Positions 26,664 through 37,800 of a stretch of DNA of 64,000 nucleotides are shown here, piece after piece (within the stretch, counting starts at the first letter, position 1; every line of letters starts with the position of its first letter). This stretch comes from JBHJHP01 sp042219825 (GTDB taxonomy: Bacteria; Bacteroidota; Bacteroidia; Bacteroidales; UBA5342): NCBI RefSeq assembly GCF_042219825.1, contig NZ_JBHJHQ010000002.1:62001-126000 (forward strand), given 5' to 3'. The notes beneath the pieces were generated by a model. It was not told where the DNA came from, ran no database searches, and was given only the letters and a program-made list of their open reading frames with translations. The position numbers and the translations under genes were made by a program.

Positions 26664-29600
26664 ATGAAATTTATCAGATTGTTAATAGTATTTCAGGTTG
26701 CTTTTCTATCCCAGATTGTAAATGCACAGGATGGATTTCTTATCAGGGGTAAAATTACGTCTACTGATGAACCGAATGGCGTACCTGGTGTAACCGTTGT
26801 GGAGATTGATGCCAATAACCGTATTAGGAAAGGATCCATATCAAATTTTGATGGAGAGTATGTCATAGAGGTACTGGATAAAACCGACAGGTTGCAGTTC
26901 TCATTTATCGGATACAAGCAGCAGACTATAGATATTAATGACCGTAATACCATCAACATTGTTCTTGAAATCAGCGCTAAGGAACTTACCGGTGTCGACG
27001 TAATTGCAGAAAAGAGAACGGATATGGGATTGATGAGTATTCCGGACAGGGATCTGGGAATACCGATTTCAAAAATTTCAACAGAGGAATTTGAAAACGT
27101 ACAGGCTTCAACAATAGATGAAGCCATCCAGGGACGATTGGCTGGGGTTGATATCGCTGCAAACTCAGGTGATCCCGGAGCGGGGATGTCTATTCGAATC
27201 AGAGGTGTGAGTACCTTATCAGCCGATAACAAACCAATGATTGTTGTGGATGGAGTACCTTTGGAAATCAACATAGATCCGAATTTTAATTTTGCTACAG
27301 CAAATGAAGAGGGGTATTCACAAATGCTGAATATCTCCATGGATGATATTAAGGAAATTACCGTACTGAAAGATGCTGCAGCAACAGCAATGTGGGGAAC
27401 CAAAGCGGCAAATGGTGTATTACTCATCACTACAAAACGTGGAGTGAGAAGCAGGCCCCCTAGAGTTAGTTTAACTTACAGAGGGACATATATTCCTGAA
27501 ATTAAAGCATTACCGCTTTTGACAGGAGATGAATATTCTACTTTAATTAAAGAGGCTGTTATGAATACCAATAATGTGCCGCTGGACGTTCAACTGCATA
27601 AAGAATTCCTGTATCAACCTACAGATCCGTATTATTACTATAATTATGGACAGAACACAGACTGGATGGATGCTATTCAGCACAATGGCTATATTCATAA
27701 TATGGACTTTGCGCTGGATGGTGGTGGATCTAAGGCAACTTACCGATTTTCAACTAACTACCAGACACAGCAAGGGGTAACTATCGGAACAGGACTTAAT
27801 CGATTAACAACACGCCTTAACCTGGATTATTTTATTTCAGATAAGTTACGTTTAAAAGCAGACTTTTCATATGCCCATGGTGTAACAGATGGAAATTATT
27901 CTGATATCAGAAGTGTTGCGTATAGGAAGATGCCAAATATGTCTATCTATGAATATGATGTATATGGCAATTTAACAGGTAACTATTTTTCACCGGAACG
28001 TAATATTCAGGGATCGGCAATGAGTACATACAATCCGGTTGCAATGGCACTGGTGGGTCAAAAAACTACGATTAATGACAGGATTCAATCCAAGTTTGGA
28101 ATATATTATGATTTAAATAAATATTTGAGAATTTCATCAGATCTTTCACTGGATGTGAATTCAAATAAAGTAAAGATCTTTTTGCCACAGATTGCCACAG
28201 GTTTAAGCTGGACTAATACTTATGTAAACCGGGCAGGTGACTATGATAACGATTCCTATAATATTTTTACTAATACCATCGCACGTTATCACAGGACTTT
28301 CAATGATATTCATGTGATTACAGCATCTTTGAGTGCTATGACAACGGAAGGCATAGGTTATGGCTATAATGCAACTACAGCTAATTCTGCTTCATCTTTA
28401 TTTCAGGATCCGTCCGTTGAGTCCAATATTCAGGGAAGTGGTTTAGGTAACAGCTCTACAAAAGGAATTGACAGGTCTCTAGGTTTGACGGCTATGATGC
28501 ATTATTCTTTACTGGACAGATATATTGTTATGGCAGGGTTGCGCAGGGAAGGTAATTCACGATTTGACGCCAATAACCGGTGGGGAACCTTCCCCAGTAT
28601 TTCACTGATGTGGCGTTTGTCGGGAGAGGAGTTTATGCAACAATTTACATTTCTGGATGATCTGAGGATCAGGTACAGCTACGGAGAGAACGGACATGCG
28701 CCAAGAAATACAGGTATGTTTTTTAATAATTACAATACTGTAGCGTGGGGATATTTGGGGGATCCGGCGGTTTATACAACAGATATGAAGCTGGTTAACC
28801 TGAAATGGGAACAGTTAAAAACAACGAATGTCGGTGCAACTGTGGAACTGTATAAAAACAGGTTGCATGTAGATTTTGACTACTATAAGAACCGGACAGA
28901 GGATATGTTTGCATATAACGTATCCATTCAGTCATCCTCGGGCTTCGCAACAACCAGTGTCTTGAATGCGGGTACTATGGATAATTATGGATGGGACTTT
29001 AATTTCAGATCCTGGCCTTTAAGAAATAAAAAGTGGCGGATATCATTTGATATGAATGTGGCTAAAAACTATAATATTCTTAGAGAAGTGAATGATAAAT
29101 TCCCTTTGGTTAGGAATATATCTCCGGGAAATGGAGAATATATGAATATTATTCAGATTGATAACCCTGCAGGAGCATTTTATGGCTATAAATATAAAGG
29201 GGTCTATACGACACAGGATGATCTTATTGCACGTGATAAAAACGATAATAAAATCTATGACCCTAACGGAAAACCCATTAACATGGTCTATAATTTCAAC
29301 AAGGTCAATTATGAATTCCAGTTGGGTGACGCCATGTATGAAGACATAAACCATGACGGTAATATCAATGCAAGTGATGTTGTACTTCTGGGCAATGCTA
29401 ATCCGGATTTCTTTGGTGGCTTTGGACAGGAATACGGTTATAAGAATTTCTCTTTCAGGTACAACTTCTACTTCAGGGTAGGAAATGAGATCATCAACCG
29501 CACAAAAATGTTAGGTGAAAACATGTATTCTTATGATAACCAGACCAAGGCAGTGCTTAGACGATGGAGAAAGCCTGGTGATCAGACAGATATTCCCCGC

Positions 29601-29906
29601 TCTTTAATTGGTTATGGTTACAACTGGTTAGGCTCAGACCGTTATGTGGAAGATGGTTCATTTTTGAGGCTTAAGTACGTTTCATTATCCTATAACCTGC
29701 CAAAAGATTTTGCTAAAAAGTTGGGAGCACAGAGTATGAGGGTATCAGCAACGTTGAACAATTTACTAACATTTACAAATTACAGCGGGCAGGATCCTGA
29801 GATTAATATCAATTCCAAGGATGGAACAATTTACACGGTAGGGTATGATGATTCCAATACACCGGTATCAAGACAGTTTACGTTTAACCTGAATGTAGTA
29901 TTTTAA
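26664..29906 (+). CDS. SusC/RagA-type TonB-dependent outer-membrane receptor
   Basis: 1080 residues. Signal peptide (LLIVFQVAFLSQIVNAQ), a carboxypeptidase-regulatory-like domain (~25-110, IRGKITSTDEPNGVPGV), and a plug domain (~120-250) with IRIRGVSTLSADNKPMIVVD and the SusC signature ITVLKDAAATAMWGTKAANG. The rest is a beta-barrel that closes with an aromatic-ended strand (FTFNLNVVF). It imports a ligand that its SusD partner captures, driven by TonB. It lies between the FAS1 gene (7 bp) and susD (30 bp). Confidence 0.96.
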   Translation: MKFIRLLIVFQVAFLSQIVNAQDGFLIRGKITSTDEPNGVPGVTVVEIDANNRIRKGSISNFDGEYVIEVLDKTDRLQFSFIGYKQQTIDINDRNTINIVLEISAKELTGVDVIAEKRTDMGLMSIPDRDLGIPISKISTEEFENVQASTIDEAIQGRLAGVDIAANSGDPGAGMSIRIRGVSTLSADNKPMIVVDGVPLEINIDPNFNFATANEEGYSQMLNISMDDIKEITVLKDAAATAMWGTKAANGVLLITTKRGVRSRPPRVSLTYRGTYIPEIKALPLLTGDEYSTLIKEAVMNTNNVPLDVQLHKEFLYQPTDPYYYYNYGQNTDWMDAIQHNGYIHNMDFALDGGGSKATYRFSTNYQTQQGVTIGTGLNRLTTRLNLDYFISDKLRLKADFSYAHGVTDGNYSDIRSVAYRKMPNMSIYEYDVYGNLTGNYFSPERNIQGSAMSTYNPVAMALVGQKTTINDRIQSKFGIYYDLNKYLRISSDLSLDVNSNKVKIFLPQIATGLSWTNTYVNRAGDYDNDSYNIFTNTIARYHRTFNDIHVITASLSAMTTEGIGYGYNATTANSASSLFQDPSVESNIQGSGLGNSSTKGIDRSLGLTAMMHYSLLDRYIVMAGLRREGNSRFDANNRWGTFPSISLMWRLSGEEFMQQFTFLDDLRIRYSYGENGHAPRNTGMFFNNYNTVAWGYLGDPAVYTTDMKLVNLKWEQLKTTNVGATVELYKNRLHVDFDYYKNRTEDMFAYNVSIQSSSGFATTSVLNAGTMDNYGWDFNFRSWPLRNKKWRISFDMNVAKNYNILREVNDKFPLVRNISPGNGEYMNIIQIDNPAGAFYGYKYKGVYTTQDDLIARDKNDNKIYDPNGKPINMVYNFNKVNYEFQLGDAMYEDINHDGNINASDVVLLGNANPDFFGGFGQEYGYKNFSFRYNFYFRVGNEIINRTKMLGENMYSYDNQTKAVLRRWRKPGDQTDIPRSLIGYGYNWLGSDRYVEDGSFLRLKYVSLSYNLPKDFAKKLGAQSMRVSATLNNLLTFTNYSGQDPEININSKDGTIYTVGYDDSNTPVSRQFTFNLNVVF

Positions 29907-29936
29907 ATTACGGGATATAATAAAAAGGCAATAATC

Positions 29937-31439
29937 ATGAATAAAATAAAATCCATAATACTCATATTAACAGTTTTGCTAACGGTGAGTTCCTGTAAAG
30001 ACTGGTTATACGTAGAACCTGAAAACGGTATTATCGTTGAAGAGTTCTGGCAGTCCAAGGAAGATGTACATTCGGCTATGATGGGGATTTATGCCTCAAT
30101 GCTGGGTAACACACAGGGTGGTTCGTACAGTATTCCGGAGTGTATGTTCTACTGGGGTGAACTACGTGCAGAGATGATAAGCCCTTACCGTTCAAGTTTC
30201 GACAATTTCACTTACATAAGGAACGGAGATATTCTGCCAACCAATAGGGTTGTGTACTGGGATGCATTTTACACAACTATTAACTATTGTAATGTTTTAT
30301 TGGCTAAAGCGCCGGAAGTATTGAATATTGATGATTCTTTTACCGAAAGTGCCTTAAATGCATATAAAGGTGAGGCTCTTGCCGTAAGGGCCCTGATGTA
30401 TTTTTACCTGGTACGTGCTTTCGATGAGGTTCCGCTGGTGCTTGAAGCGACTTTAAGTGATGCGCAAACATTCAGAAAAGCCAAGAGTACAAGAACTGAA
30501 ATATTTAACCAGATTTTTGCTGATCTGAATCAGGCAGAACAGTGGATCAGTGAAGACTATGGAATAAATGCACTGAATAAAGGGCGAATGACAAAATATG
30601 CAGTAAATGCTATTCAGGCAGATGCATATTTATGGACTGAACAATACCAGCAAAGCATTGAAGCTTGTGATAAGGTGATCGATTCTGGAAAATATGGATT
30701 AGTTCCACGAGATGATTTCTGGTTTGAAGATTTATATGTGAAGGGTAACAGTAGTGAGGGAATTTTTGAATTACAGTTTGCTGATGACAAGCTTAATCCA
30801 TTCTTTAATTTATTTGAGACTGTTGGCCAGTTGAAGGCTAACAGTGATATGATGGAGGTTTACTTTCCTGTAGATATTTATGCTAGTCCTGATAGCGCAG
30901 ATATCAGAGGTGACGGATGTTCTTACAAATCCTCCAGAAATTTTTCGTTGTGGAAATATATTGGGCGCAATAAGTATGAGGCAAAGGAAAGGGAAGAAGC
31001 AACGAATAATTTTATGGTTTACCGCTATGCTGATGTTCTCTTACTTAAGGCAGAGGCGTTGGCACAGGTTGACAGAGGTAGTGAATCGCTGGCTTTGATA
31101 AAAGAAATAAGGAAGAGAGCCCATGCAACCAGGGAATCCGATGAAGGAAATCCTACAGATAAGAATGCATTAGTGAATTACATTTTAAATGAAAGAGCAA
31201 GAGAATTTGCGTTTGAAGGGAAACGCTGGTTTGATATTTTAAGAAACGCAAGACGTGATAATTATGCTCGAATGGATCTGATAAGAACAATGGTATCAGT
31301 AAGTGCGCCGGCTGAGAGAATGTTGAATATCCTAACTAAATACGGAGATACGCTGAGCCATTACTTTCCAATAGCTCAAAAGGAAATTGATGCGGGTTAT
31401 CCAATATTGGAGCAGAATAAATTTTATCAAGATCAATAA
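29937..31439 (+). CDS. SusD/RagB-type nutrient-binding lipoprotein
   Basis: 500 residues with a lipoprotein signal (IILILTVLLTVSSC, Cys about residue 20). The N-terminal SusD-like part has LYVEPENGIIVEEFWQSKEDV, and the C-terminal RagB/SusD part has EARAREFAFEGKRWFDILR-like text and a final FPIAQKEIDAGYPILEQN. It should sit as the lid on the upstream SusC. It differs strongly in sequence from the second SusD of this unit, so the two pairs probably do not bind the same ligand. Confidence 0.95.
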   Translation: MNKIKSIILILTVLLTVSSCKDWLYVEPENGIIVEEFWQSKEDVHSAMMGIYASMLGNTQGGSYSIPECMFYWGELRAEMISPYRSSFDNFTYIRNGDILPTNRVVYWDAFYTTINYCNVLLAKAPEVLNIDDSFTESALNAYKGEALAVRALMYFYLVRAFDEVPLVLEATLSDAQTFRKAKSTRTEIFNQIFADLNQAEQWISEDYGINALNKGRMTKYAVNAIQADAYLWTEQYQQSIEACDKVIDSGKYGLVPRDDFWFEDLYVKGNSSEGIFELQFADDKLNPFFNLFETVGQLKANSDMMEVYFPVDIYASPDSADIRGDGCSYKSSRNFSLWKYIGRNKYEAKEREEATNNFMVYRYADVLLLKAEALAQVDRGSESLALIKEIRKRAHATRESDEGNPTDKNALVNYILNERAREFAFEGKRWFDILRNARRDNYARMDLIRTMVSVSAPAERMLNILTKYGDTLSHYFPIAQKEIDAGYPILEQNKFYQDQ

Positions 31440-31464
31440 TTAAATGAATCAAAATATAAACGAA

Positions 31465-33255
31465 ATGAAAACTAAAAATTGGTTCAGCATAGGAGTTTTA
31501 CTGGTAGCATTGGCAGCTGGGGCTATATTTAATAGTTGCGGTCTTCCTGAATACAATACCAGAACGAATTATCAGATTCTAATTGGTGAATATCTGGAGC
31601 AGAATCCCGGTGAATTTTCCACATTTTATGATTTACTGGAAAAATCTAATACCATTGCTTTTTTAAAGGCGTATGGTACATACACTTGTTTTGCACCTAC
31701 CAATGCTGCATTCGAGAAATATTTTCAGGAAAAAGGGGTGTCGTCAATTGATGATTTTACTGCACAGGAAATGAGGGATCTGGTGCGTTATCACATCATT
31801 ATTGATACTATACCGACAACTGATTTTGTGGATGGCCGTTTACAGACTGCAAATATGTATGGTCAATATTTAACTACAAAGACATACCTGGAGGGAGGAT
31901 CGTCAGTTTACAAGGTTAATAAATATGCAACCATAAAAAGTGCAGATAACAGAATGCTGAATGGTATCGTTCATTCTGTTGAGTCAGTACTTGATCCGAT
32001 AACACCTACAATTGCAGAGCAATTGGATGCCAATCCTGATTTCAGCATTTTTACAGAAGCTTTGAAGGCAACAAACTGGTTTGATACGCTAAACCTTCGA
32101 TTAACAGAAGATGATTTTAATTTTAATTATGAACAGGGAGACGAGATAAAAGTGACTCGTTGGTTCACGGTTATGGCTGTTTCCAACAATGCTTTTGCTG
32201 CATCAGGCATTAACAGTTACGATGATTTAAAAGCCAAATACAGTGATACCGGAGATCCAACCAATCCCAAGGATAGTCTCTACCTTCATATGGCTTATCA
32301 CATTCTGGATAGTACATTAATGTATGTTTCTGATTTTGCATCCATAAATTCCACTGCAGGTTATTTTACAAAGGCACCTTTAGAGGTGATAACGATAAAA
32401 GTTGATGGTTCAGAGGTACTGGTTAACGAAGATGAATTCAGGGGGGTAGTGGAAAAAGGATTTGCCATAGATCGGGACGCTTCGGATAATACAGCCAATA
32501 ACGGTGTCTTTCACTCGATGACGGCTGACTTTTTTATTAAGGTCAGATTTCCTTCAAGGATACATTGGGAGGTTACAGACCAGTTTGAAATTAAAAAAAT
32601 TCCGGGGGTATACAGAAAACAAGGCGTAAATCTTGAAATGGGACAATTAGCTGACATTCAGTGGTATCCGGAGAATTATACCATATACTATAATGCTCCT
32701 GCCGGTGATTATTATGGAAATGTACTTAACGACAGGTTACAGGCTTATATCCGACCGGAAGTTATCAAATGGATTCAGTTCAGAACACCAATTGTTGTGA
32801 AAGGAACCTACAAAGTATGGATTTGCACAAGGAATGTATATCCGGCTTCAGGAAGAAGAAAACCAATTTTCTTTGTCTATGTGGATGATGAAAAACTGCC
32901 AATTATAATCGACAACAGTGAAACATTAAATGAGAATGAATCCGATGGTGAACTGGAATTGAGAGGTTTCAAACGTTACCCCTATAATCCGGCAGATTCA
33001 CTGGAACAAAATTATACCCGTCATACTATAGCTCAACGTTACACGGGGCAGCTTGCAGGAACGATCGATTTCCGTACAACAGGAAGACACTGGATTAAGT
33101 TTGTTGCCATCAGTGCCTATGCAGGCAATGAATTATGGCTGGATCAAATACATATTATTCCGGTCGAGGAAGACCAGGTTTGGCCAAAACCAAATACTGA
33201 TGATAACTCTATGGTGTATAAAGAAGATTTACCACCTCAGGGAACATTCGAATAG
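31465..33255 (+). CDS. FAS1-domain lipoprotein with a beta-rich C-terminal domain
   Basis: 596 residues from ATG 31465. An in-frame ATG at 31444 adds seven polar residues and is less like a signal start. The lipoprotein signal ends AAGAIFNSC. There are two FAS1 domains, about residues 40-190 (YTCFAPTNAAFEKYF) and 190-360 (FTVMAVSNNAFAASG). The last ~220 residues are different: a strand-rich region with several Trp and Tyr (YKVWICTRNVYPASGRR, RHWIKFVAISAYAGNELWLD). This looks like a carbohydrate-binding-type beta-sandwich, but I cannot name a family. Its gene starts 25 bp after the susD stop. Confidence 0.8.
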   Translation: MKTKNWFSIGVLLVALAAGAIFNSCGLPEYNTRTNYQILIGEYLEQNPGEFSTFYDLLEKSNTIAFLKAYGTYTCFAPTNAAFEKYFQEKGVSSIDDFTAQEMRDLVRYHIIIDTIPTTDFVDGRLQTANMYGQYLTTKTYLEGGSSVYKVNKYATIKSADNRMLNGIVHSVESVLDPITPTIAEQLDANPDFSIFTEALKATNWFDTLNLRLTEDDFNFNYEQGDEIKVTRWFTVMAVSNNAFAASGINSYDDLKAKYSDTGDPTNPKDSLYLHMAYHILDSTLMYVSDFASINSTAGYFTKAPLEVITIKVDGSEVLVNEDEFRGVVEKGFAIDRDASDNTANNGVFHSMTADFFIKVRFPSRIHWEVTDQFEIKKIPGVYRKQGVNLEMGQLADIQWYPENYTIYYNAPAGDYYGNVLNDRLQAYIRPEVIKWIQFRTPIVVKGTYKVWICTRNVYPASGRRKPIFFVYVDDEKLPIIIDNSETLNENESDGELELRGFKRYPYNPADSLEQNYTRHTIAQRYTGQLAGTIDFRTTGRHWIKFVAISAYAGNELWLDQIHIIPVEEDQVWPKPNTDDNSMVYKEDLPPQGTFE

Positions 33256-33295
33256 TTTAAATTTCAATTATTTATTCATTAAATAAACACAGAAT

Positions 33296-34810
33296 ATGAA
33301 CTTTAGGTTAAAATCATTGCTGCTACTTTTCATCCTCGGTATCTGGGCATGTACAGATGCATGGGAAAGTCATGTTAAAGTTAACGACAGTACAGCAAAA
33401 CAAACAATAGTTGAAATTTTAGAAGGCCAGTCACGTTTTTCATCTTTTGTGGCAGCATTAAAAAGTACAGGACTGGATCAGGAATTAGCCAAAATGCAGA
33501 TTATGACTGTTTGGGCACCGGATAACGATGCCATGGCAATGGCCGATCCGGCTGTTACAGGTGATGCAGACAGTCTTCGATCTTTCCTGAGCAACCATTT
33601 TACCCTAGGTAAATATGTATATGATAGTGGTAATGCTTCAGAAAGAGTGAAAATGTTTGGAGGAAAGGTTTTATTTCTCGATCAGGAAAACGATATGATT
33701 GATGACGTGATTGTATCAGGTGATAAAAATATTCCGGCCAGGAACGGTGTACTGCATATCATTAATCAACCGATAAAACTAAGGTTAAATGCCTGGCAGT
33801 ATATTGAAATGTTAGGTGCCACATACAAACAAACCGCTTACCTCAATTCGTTATCAGGGGTATATTTCAACCCCGATGTGGCTACACAGACTGGATGGAC
33901 GGATGACGGGCGACCGGTTTATGATACCATTTCAGGTCTGGTGTGGCAGAACCCTTTTCTGGAAACTGTCACAGACTTAAGAAGTGAAGATTCAACATTT
34001 ACTGTGTTTATTGTGGAAGACCAGGTATTTGATTCAGAATATAATAAGTTTAAACCTTATTTTAAAGCGTTTTCCGGTTCAACTGTAACCGACAGTCTTA
34101 AAAATGTAGCAGTAGCCAAAATGAAAGTCCTGAAGGATTACGTTGTGACGACAACATACAATAAGGACAATATTCCTGCTGAAGTATATTCGCCTGATAA
34201 TGTCAGAATTCCGGTTAATCCTTCAGCCATAGTATCAACCTACAAAGTAAGTAATGGGAATGTGTTTGTGATGAGTGACTGCGCCATAGAACTTTCCGAT
34301 AAAATACAACCACTAATTATTGAAGGCGAAACCGAATTTAAATGGTTTGCCGAAGGTGGTTCTCCTGCCGGAAACTTAAGAATAAAGGAGCACGCTTCGG
34401 GTGGCTACGATTATGTACTTGATAATTTTAGTACCGGATCAAAATTAGGCGGTTTAATTTTATATGCCGGAGAAGTGGCTTCTGTTAAATATGACTTTTA
34501 TATCAATGCCATCAATGATTTTAACTCCGGATTTCGCTATCCAAATTCATCAAGAATTTTATCCGAAGGTTTGGGAACTGTAGTTCTGCAAGGTTATAAC
34601 GGAAGTAGTCCCGTTTTTGGTCCTCCGGCTCTGGTAAATGGTGCTGATACTATTTTAGTTACCGATACAGCATATGTAACAGCAAAAGAACAATTGGTTG
34701 GATCAACTAAATTCAGTACCATACGTGATTGCTTTTTGCAGGTTGTTGGAAATAATAATGGTCAGGCCGTCGTGGTTGATTATATTAAAATGGTTCCTGT
34801 GTTCAATTAA
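33296..34810 (+). CDS. Second FAS1-domain lipoprotein with a beta-rich C-terminal domain
   Basis: 504 residues with a short lipoprotein signal (LLLLFILGIWAC, Cys at residue 19). The FAS1-like domains lie at about 28-160 (MTVWAPDNDAM, VLHIIN) and 165-340 (FTVFIVEDQVF, VFVMSDCAI). A beta-rich domain covers ~350-504 and has the pattern YDYVLDNFSTGSKLGGLI and DCFLQVVGNNNGQAVVVDYI. It shares the two-part plan of the preceding gene but differs in sequence. It lies 40 bp after that gene and 16 bp before the second SusC, so it is probably the partner of the second pair. Confidence 0.78.
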   Translation: MNFRLKSLLLLFILGIWACTDAWESHVKVNDSTAKQTIVEILEGQSRFSSFVAALKSTGLDQELAKMQIMTVWAPDNDAMAMADPAVTGDADSLRSFLSNHFTLGKYVYDSGNASERVKMFGGKVLFLDQENDMIDDVIVSGDKNIPARNGVLHIINQPIKLRLNAWQYIEMLGATYKQTAYLNSLSGVYFNPDVATQTGWTDDGRPVYDTISGLVWQNPFLETVTDLRSEDSTFTVFIVEDQVFDSEYNKFKPYFKAFSGSTVTDSLKNVAVAKMKVLKDYVVTTTYNKDNIPAEVYSPDNVRIPVNPSAIVSTYKVSNGNVFVMSDCAIELSDKIQPLIIEGETEFKWFAEGGSPAGNLRIKEHASGGYDYVLDNFSTGSKLGGLILYAGEVASVKYDFYINAINDFNSGFRYPNSSRILSEGLGTVVLQGYNGSSPVFGPPALVNGADTILVTDTAYVTAKEQLVGSTKFSTIRDCFLQVVGNNNGQAVVVDYIKMVPVFN

Positions 34811-34826
34811 AAAATAACCCGTAATT

Positions 34827-37800
34827 ATGACACACTTAAGAAATATTCTATCTATTTTATTTGTAATGTTCGGCGTACTATGTATTTCCGCCCAGAATAA
34901 AGATACGCAGGAATCCTTTACTGTTACCGGAACGGTGTTTAACGGAGAAACAATGCAACCCATACAGGTGGCATCCATAAACGATGCAAACTACTCATCT
35001 GCAATAACAAAGGGGGATGGTTCCTTTTCAATAAAAGTTAAATCCTATGATGATATTTTAACCGTTACATCTGAAGGATTTCAAACCAGAGAGATCATTC
35101 TGGGGGGAAGAGAATCTGTTGACATCTATATGTATGAAACAGGTTTTCGTTCATTTGATCAGGAAGTAAGACTTATGGATTACAATAAACCACTGGCATA
35201 TTCCACTCATGCACTTGGCATAGTTGAAAATAAAACATCCTATTTTGATGCCTCAAAAAAAGGAGCAACATCTGCCGAAGCTACATTTGATGGTAAAATA
35301 GCCGGTTTGAACGTGCTCACCAGGGATGGTAATCCGGGTTCCGGCTCAGATCTTTTTTTAAGGGGGTATTCGTCACTGAATGCTACAAATAAACCTCTGG
35401 TGATTGTGGATGGTATGATTTACGATATTGGTGAGTACGGCACACCACTAATCAGCGGTGACAGATCAAATGCATTCGCAGGTATTGATGCAGACGATAT
35501 TGAAAATATAACAGTTATAAAAGATGCGGCAGCCATTTATGGTGCTAAAGCAAGTAATGGCGTAATTCTCATTACAACAAATCATGCTACTGAGCAGGTC
35601 AACCAGATTACGTTCAGCATGAATGGTGGACTAAACATTGCCCCGAAGAATATCCCGGTAATGGAATCCGATGATTATAGAATTTACCTGAATGAAATGT
35701 TATTGTCATCAGGCCTTAGCACAGACTCAGTATCCCGTTTACCTTTCATGAATAACGATCTCTCGAATTATGATTATGCAAAATACCATAACAATACGGA
35801 TTGGCAGAAGGAAGTTTTTGCAAACAGCTACAGCAGCAACTACGGTGTGTTGATTAAGGGTGGTGATGATGTAGCACTTTATGCCTTGTCGGTTAATTAT
35901 ATGGACTACAATGGCACCTTAAAAAATACTGACTTTTCGCGTTTTAGTATGCGGTTTAATTCGGATATTAATATTTCCAAAATATTTACGCTAAATGCCA
36001 ATATCAGCTTTAATTATAATGACCGGAAATTAAAAAGCGGTTCTGGTATTACAGCAAGTGATAATCCGTTATTCACAGCCCGGATAAAATCGCCCTTTTT
36101 CTATCCTAACCAGATAGACGGGGGTATTATTACACCGGTATTGGCTGATTATGATGCACTTGGTGTAAGTAACCCCGTTGCCATAGTGAATGAGATGGAG
36201 CAGCAAAGTCTGGATTACAGAATTTTCGGTTCATTTAATTTTAATGTTAAACTGAGCGACCACCTTACCATTAGTGATCTGATTGGTCTTTCATTCAATA
36301 AAAGCAGGGAAAAGGTTTTTATTCCCGGTTACGGTATTTCACCTGAAATTACAGAGATTGGTATAGTATATAATAAAATGATGGAACGTGTTCTGAAGCA
36401 TTCTGCTGTGAACAATGACTTCAGAATAAGATATAACAACGATTTTAATGGTTACCATTCACTGCTTGCTGTGGTAGGTGCACGCCTTAATATGAATCAG
36501 ACCGAAGAAGACTGGGGAAGTGATTTTAACTCGGCAAGTGATCAGTTCAGAACCATCGGACAAGGTACTGCAAAATTCAGAAATAACGGTGGTTATATGG
36601 GAGACTGGAATAACATTACTTACTATGCTTTGGGCGAATATGCGTTTAAGAAAAAATATTTTGTCTCTGTTAACATGGCACTGGACGGATCTTCAAAGTT
36701 TGGTTCACAGGCAGATGGTATCAAGCTCCATAACCATCAGTTTGGTTTCTTTCCATCTGTTGCAGGTGCATGGCTTATAACGTCAGAACCTTTTATGAAA
36801 AATGTGACACTGCTAGATTTGTTTAAACTTCGTGCAAGTTACGGTATTACAGGCAATGATGACATTGGCTTTTATGCCACTAAAAAGTATTATACCACAC
36901 AAAGATTGTTGGCGGCCAAAGGCCTCGTTCGTGGAAATATCTGGAATCCGGAACTGAAATGGGAAACCAATAAAAAGACAAATCTCGGGGTTGATCTGGC
37001 ATTTTTGAGAAACCGTGTTTCTTTAAGTGCTGATTACTACATGAATACAACTGATGATATGCTGGAGTATATTCCGGTTGAATACTTTACCGGTTTTGAT
37101 TACGTGTTGGCCAACAATGGAAGTTTCAACACAAAAGGTATGGATCTGACATTAAATGCCCGCATCATCAATTCAAAACTGAAATGGGATTTAGGCATAA
37201 CATATTCAAAATACCAGACAGAGGTTACAGCAGTTAATGACGGACGCAATGTAACAGGAGTTTATGGTGCCAATATTTTAACTGAGGTAGGCCAGCCGCT
37301 TGGGGTCTTCTACGGCTTTAAGACAAACGGCGTTTATGCTACTCAGTCAGCTGCAGAATCAGCCGGTCTGGAAGCACTGTTGCCTAATACAAGTACGATG
37401 GCTTTCAGAGCAGGAGATGTTATTTTTGAAGATTACAAGGCAGATGGGATAATAGATAATCAGGATATGCAGGTTATTGGTGATCCTACGCCGGATTTCT
37501 TTGGCAGCGTGAATACACGTTTGCAATGGAAGGCTTTTACACTGGATGCTTCCCTGGCGTTCAGCTATGGTAACGATGTATTTAATTATTTGCGTTATCA
37601 GCTGGAATCAATGCAGAATTTCAATAACCAGACCCAGGCGGTTATAAACAGATGGACCTATGATGGTCAGGTGACGGATATTCCGAAAGCTGAATTTGCT
37701 GATCCCATAGGAAACAGCCGTTTCTCTGATCGTTGGATTGAGGATGGTTCATATGTACGACTGAGAGATGTGACACTGACTTACAAACTGCCGTTTAAGG

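Noticed and set aside
26693..27430. A 245-codon minus-strand frame
   Set aside because: Antisense to the plug region of a clear SusC gene; low-complexity Ser/Ile-rich product with no recognisable motif.
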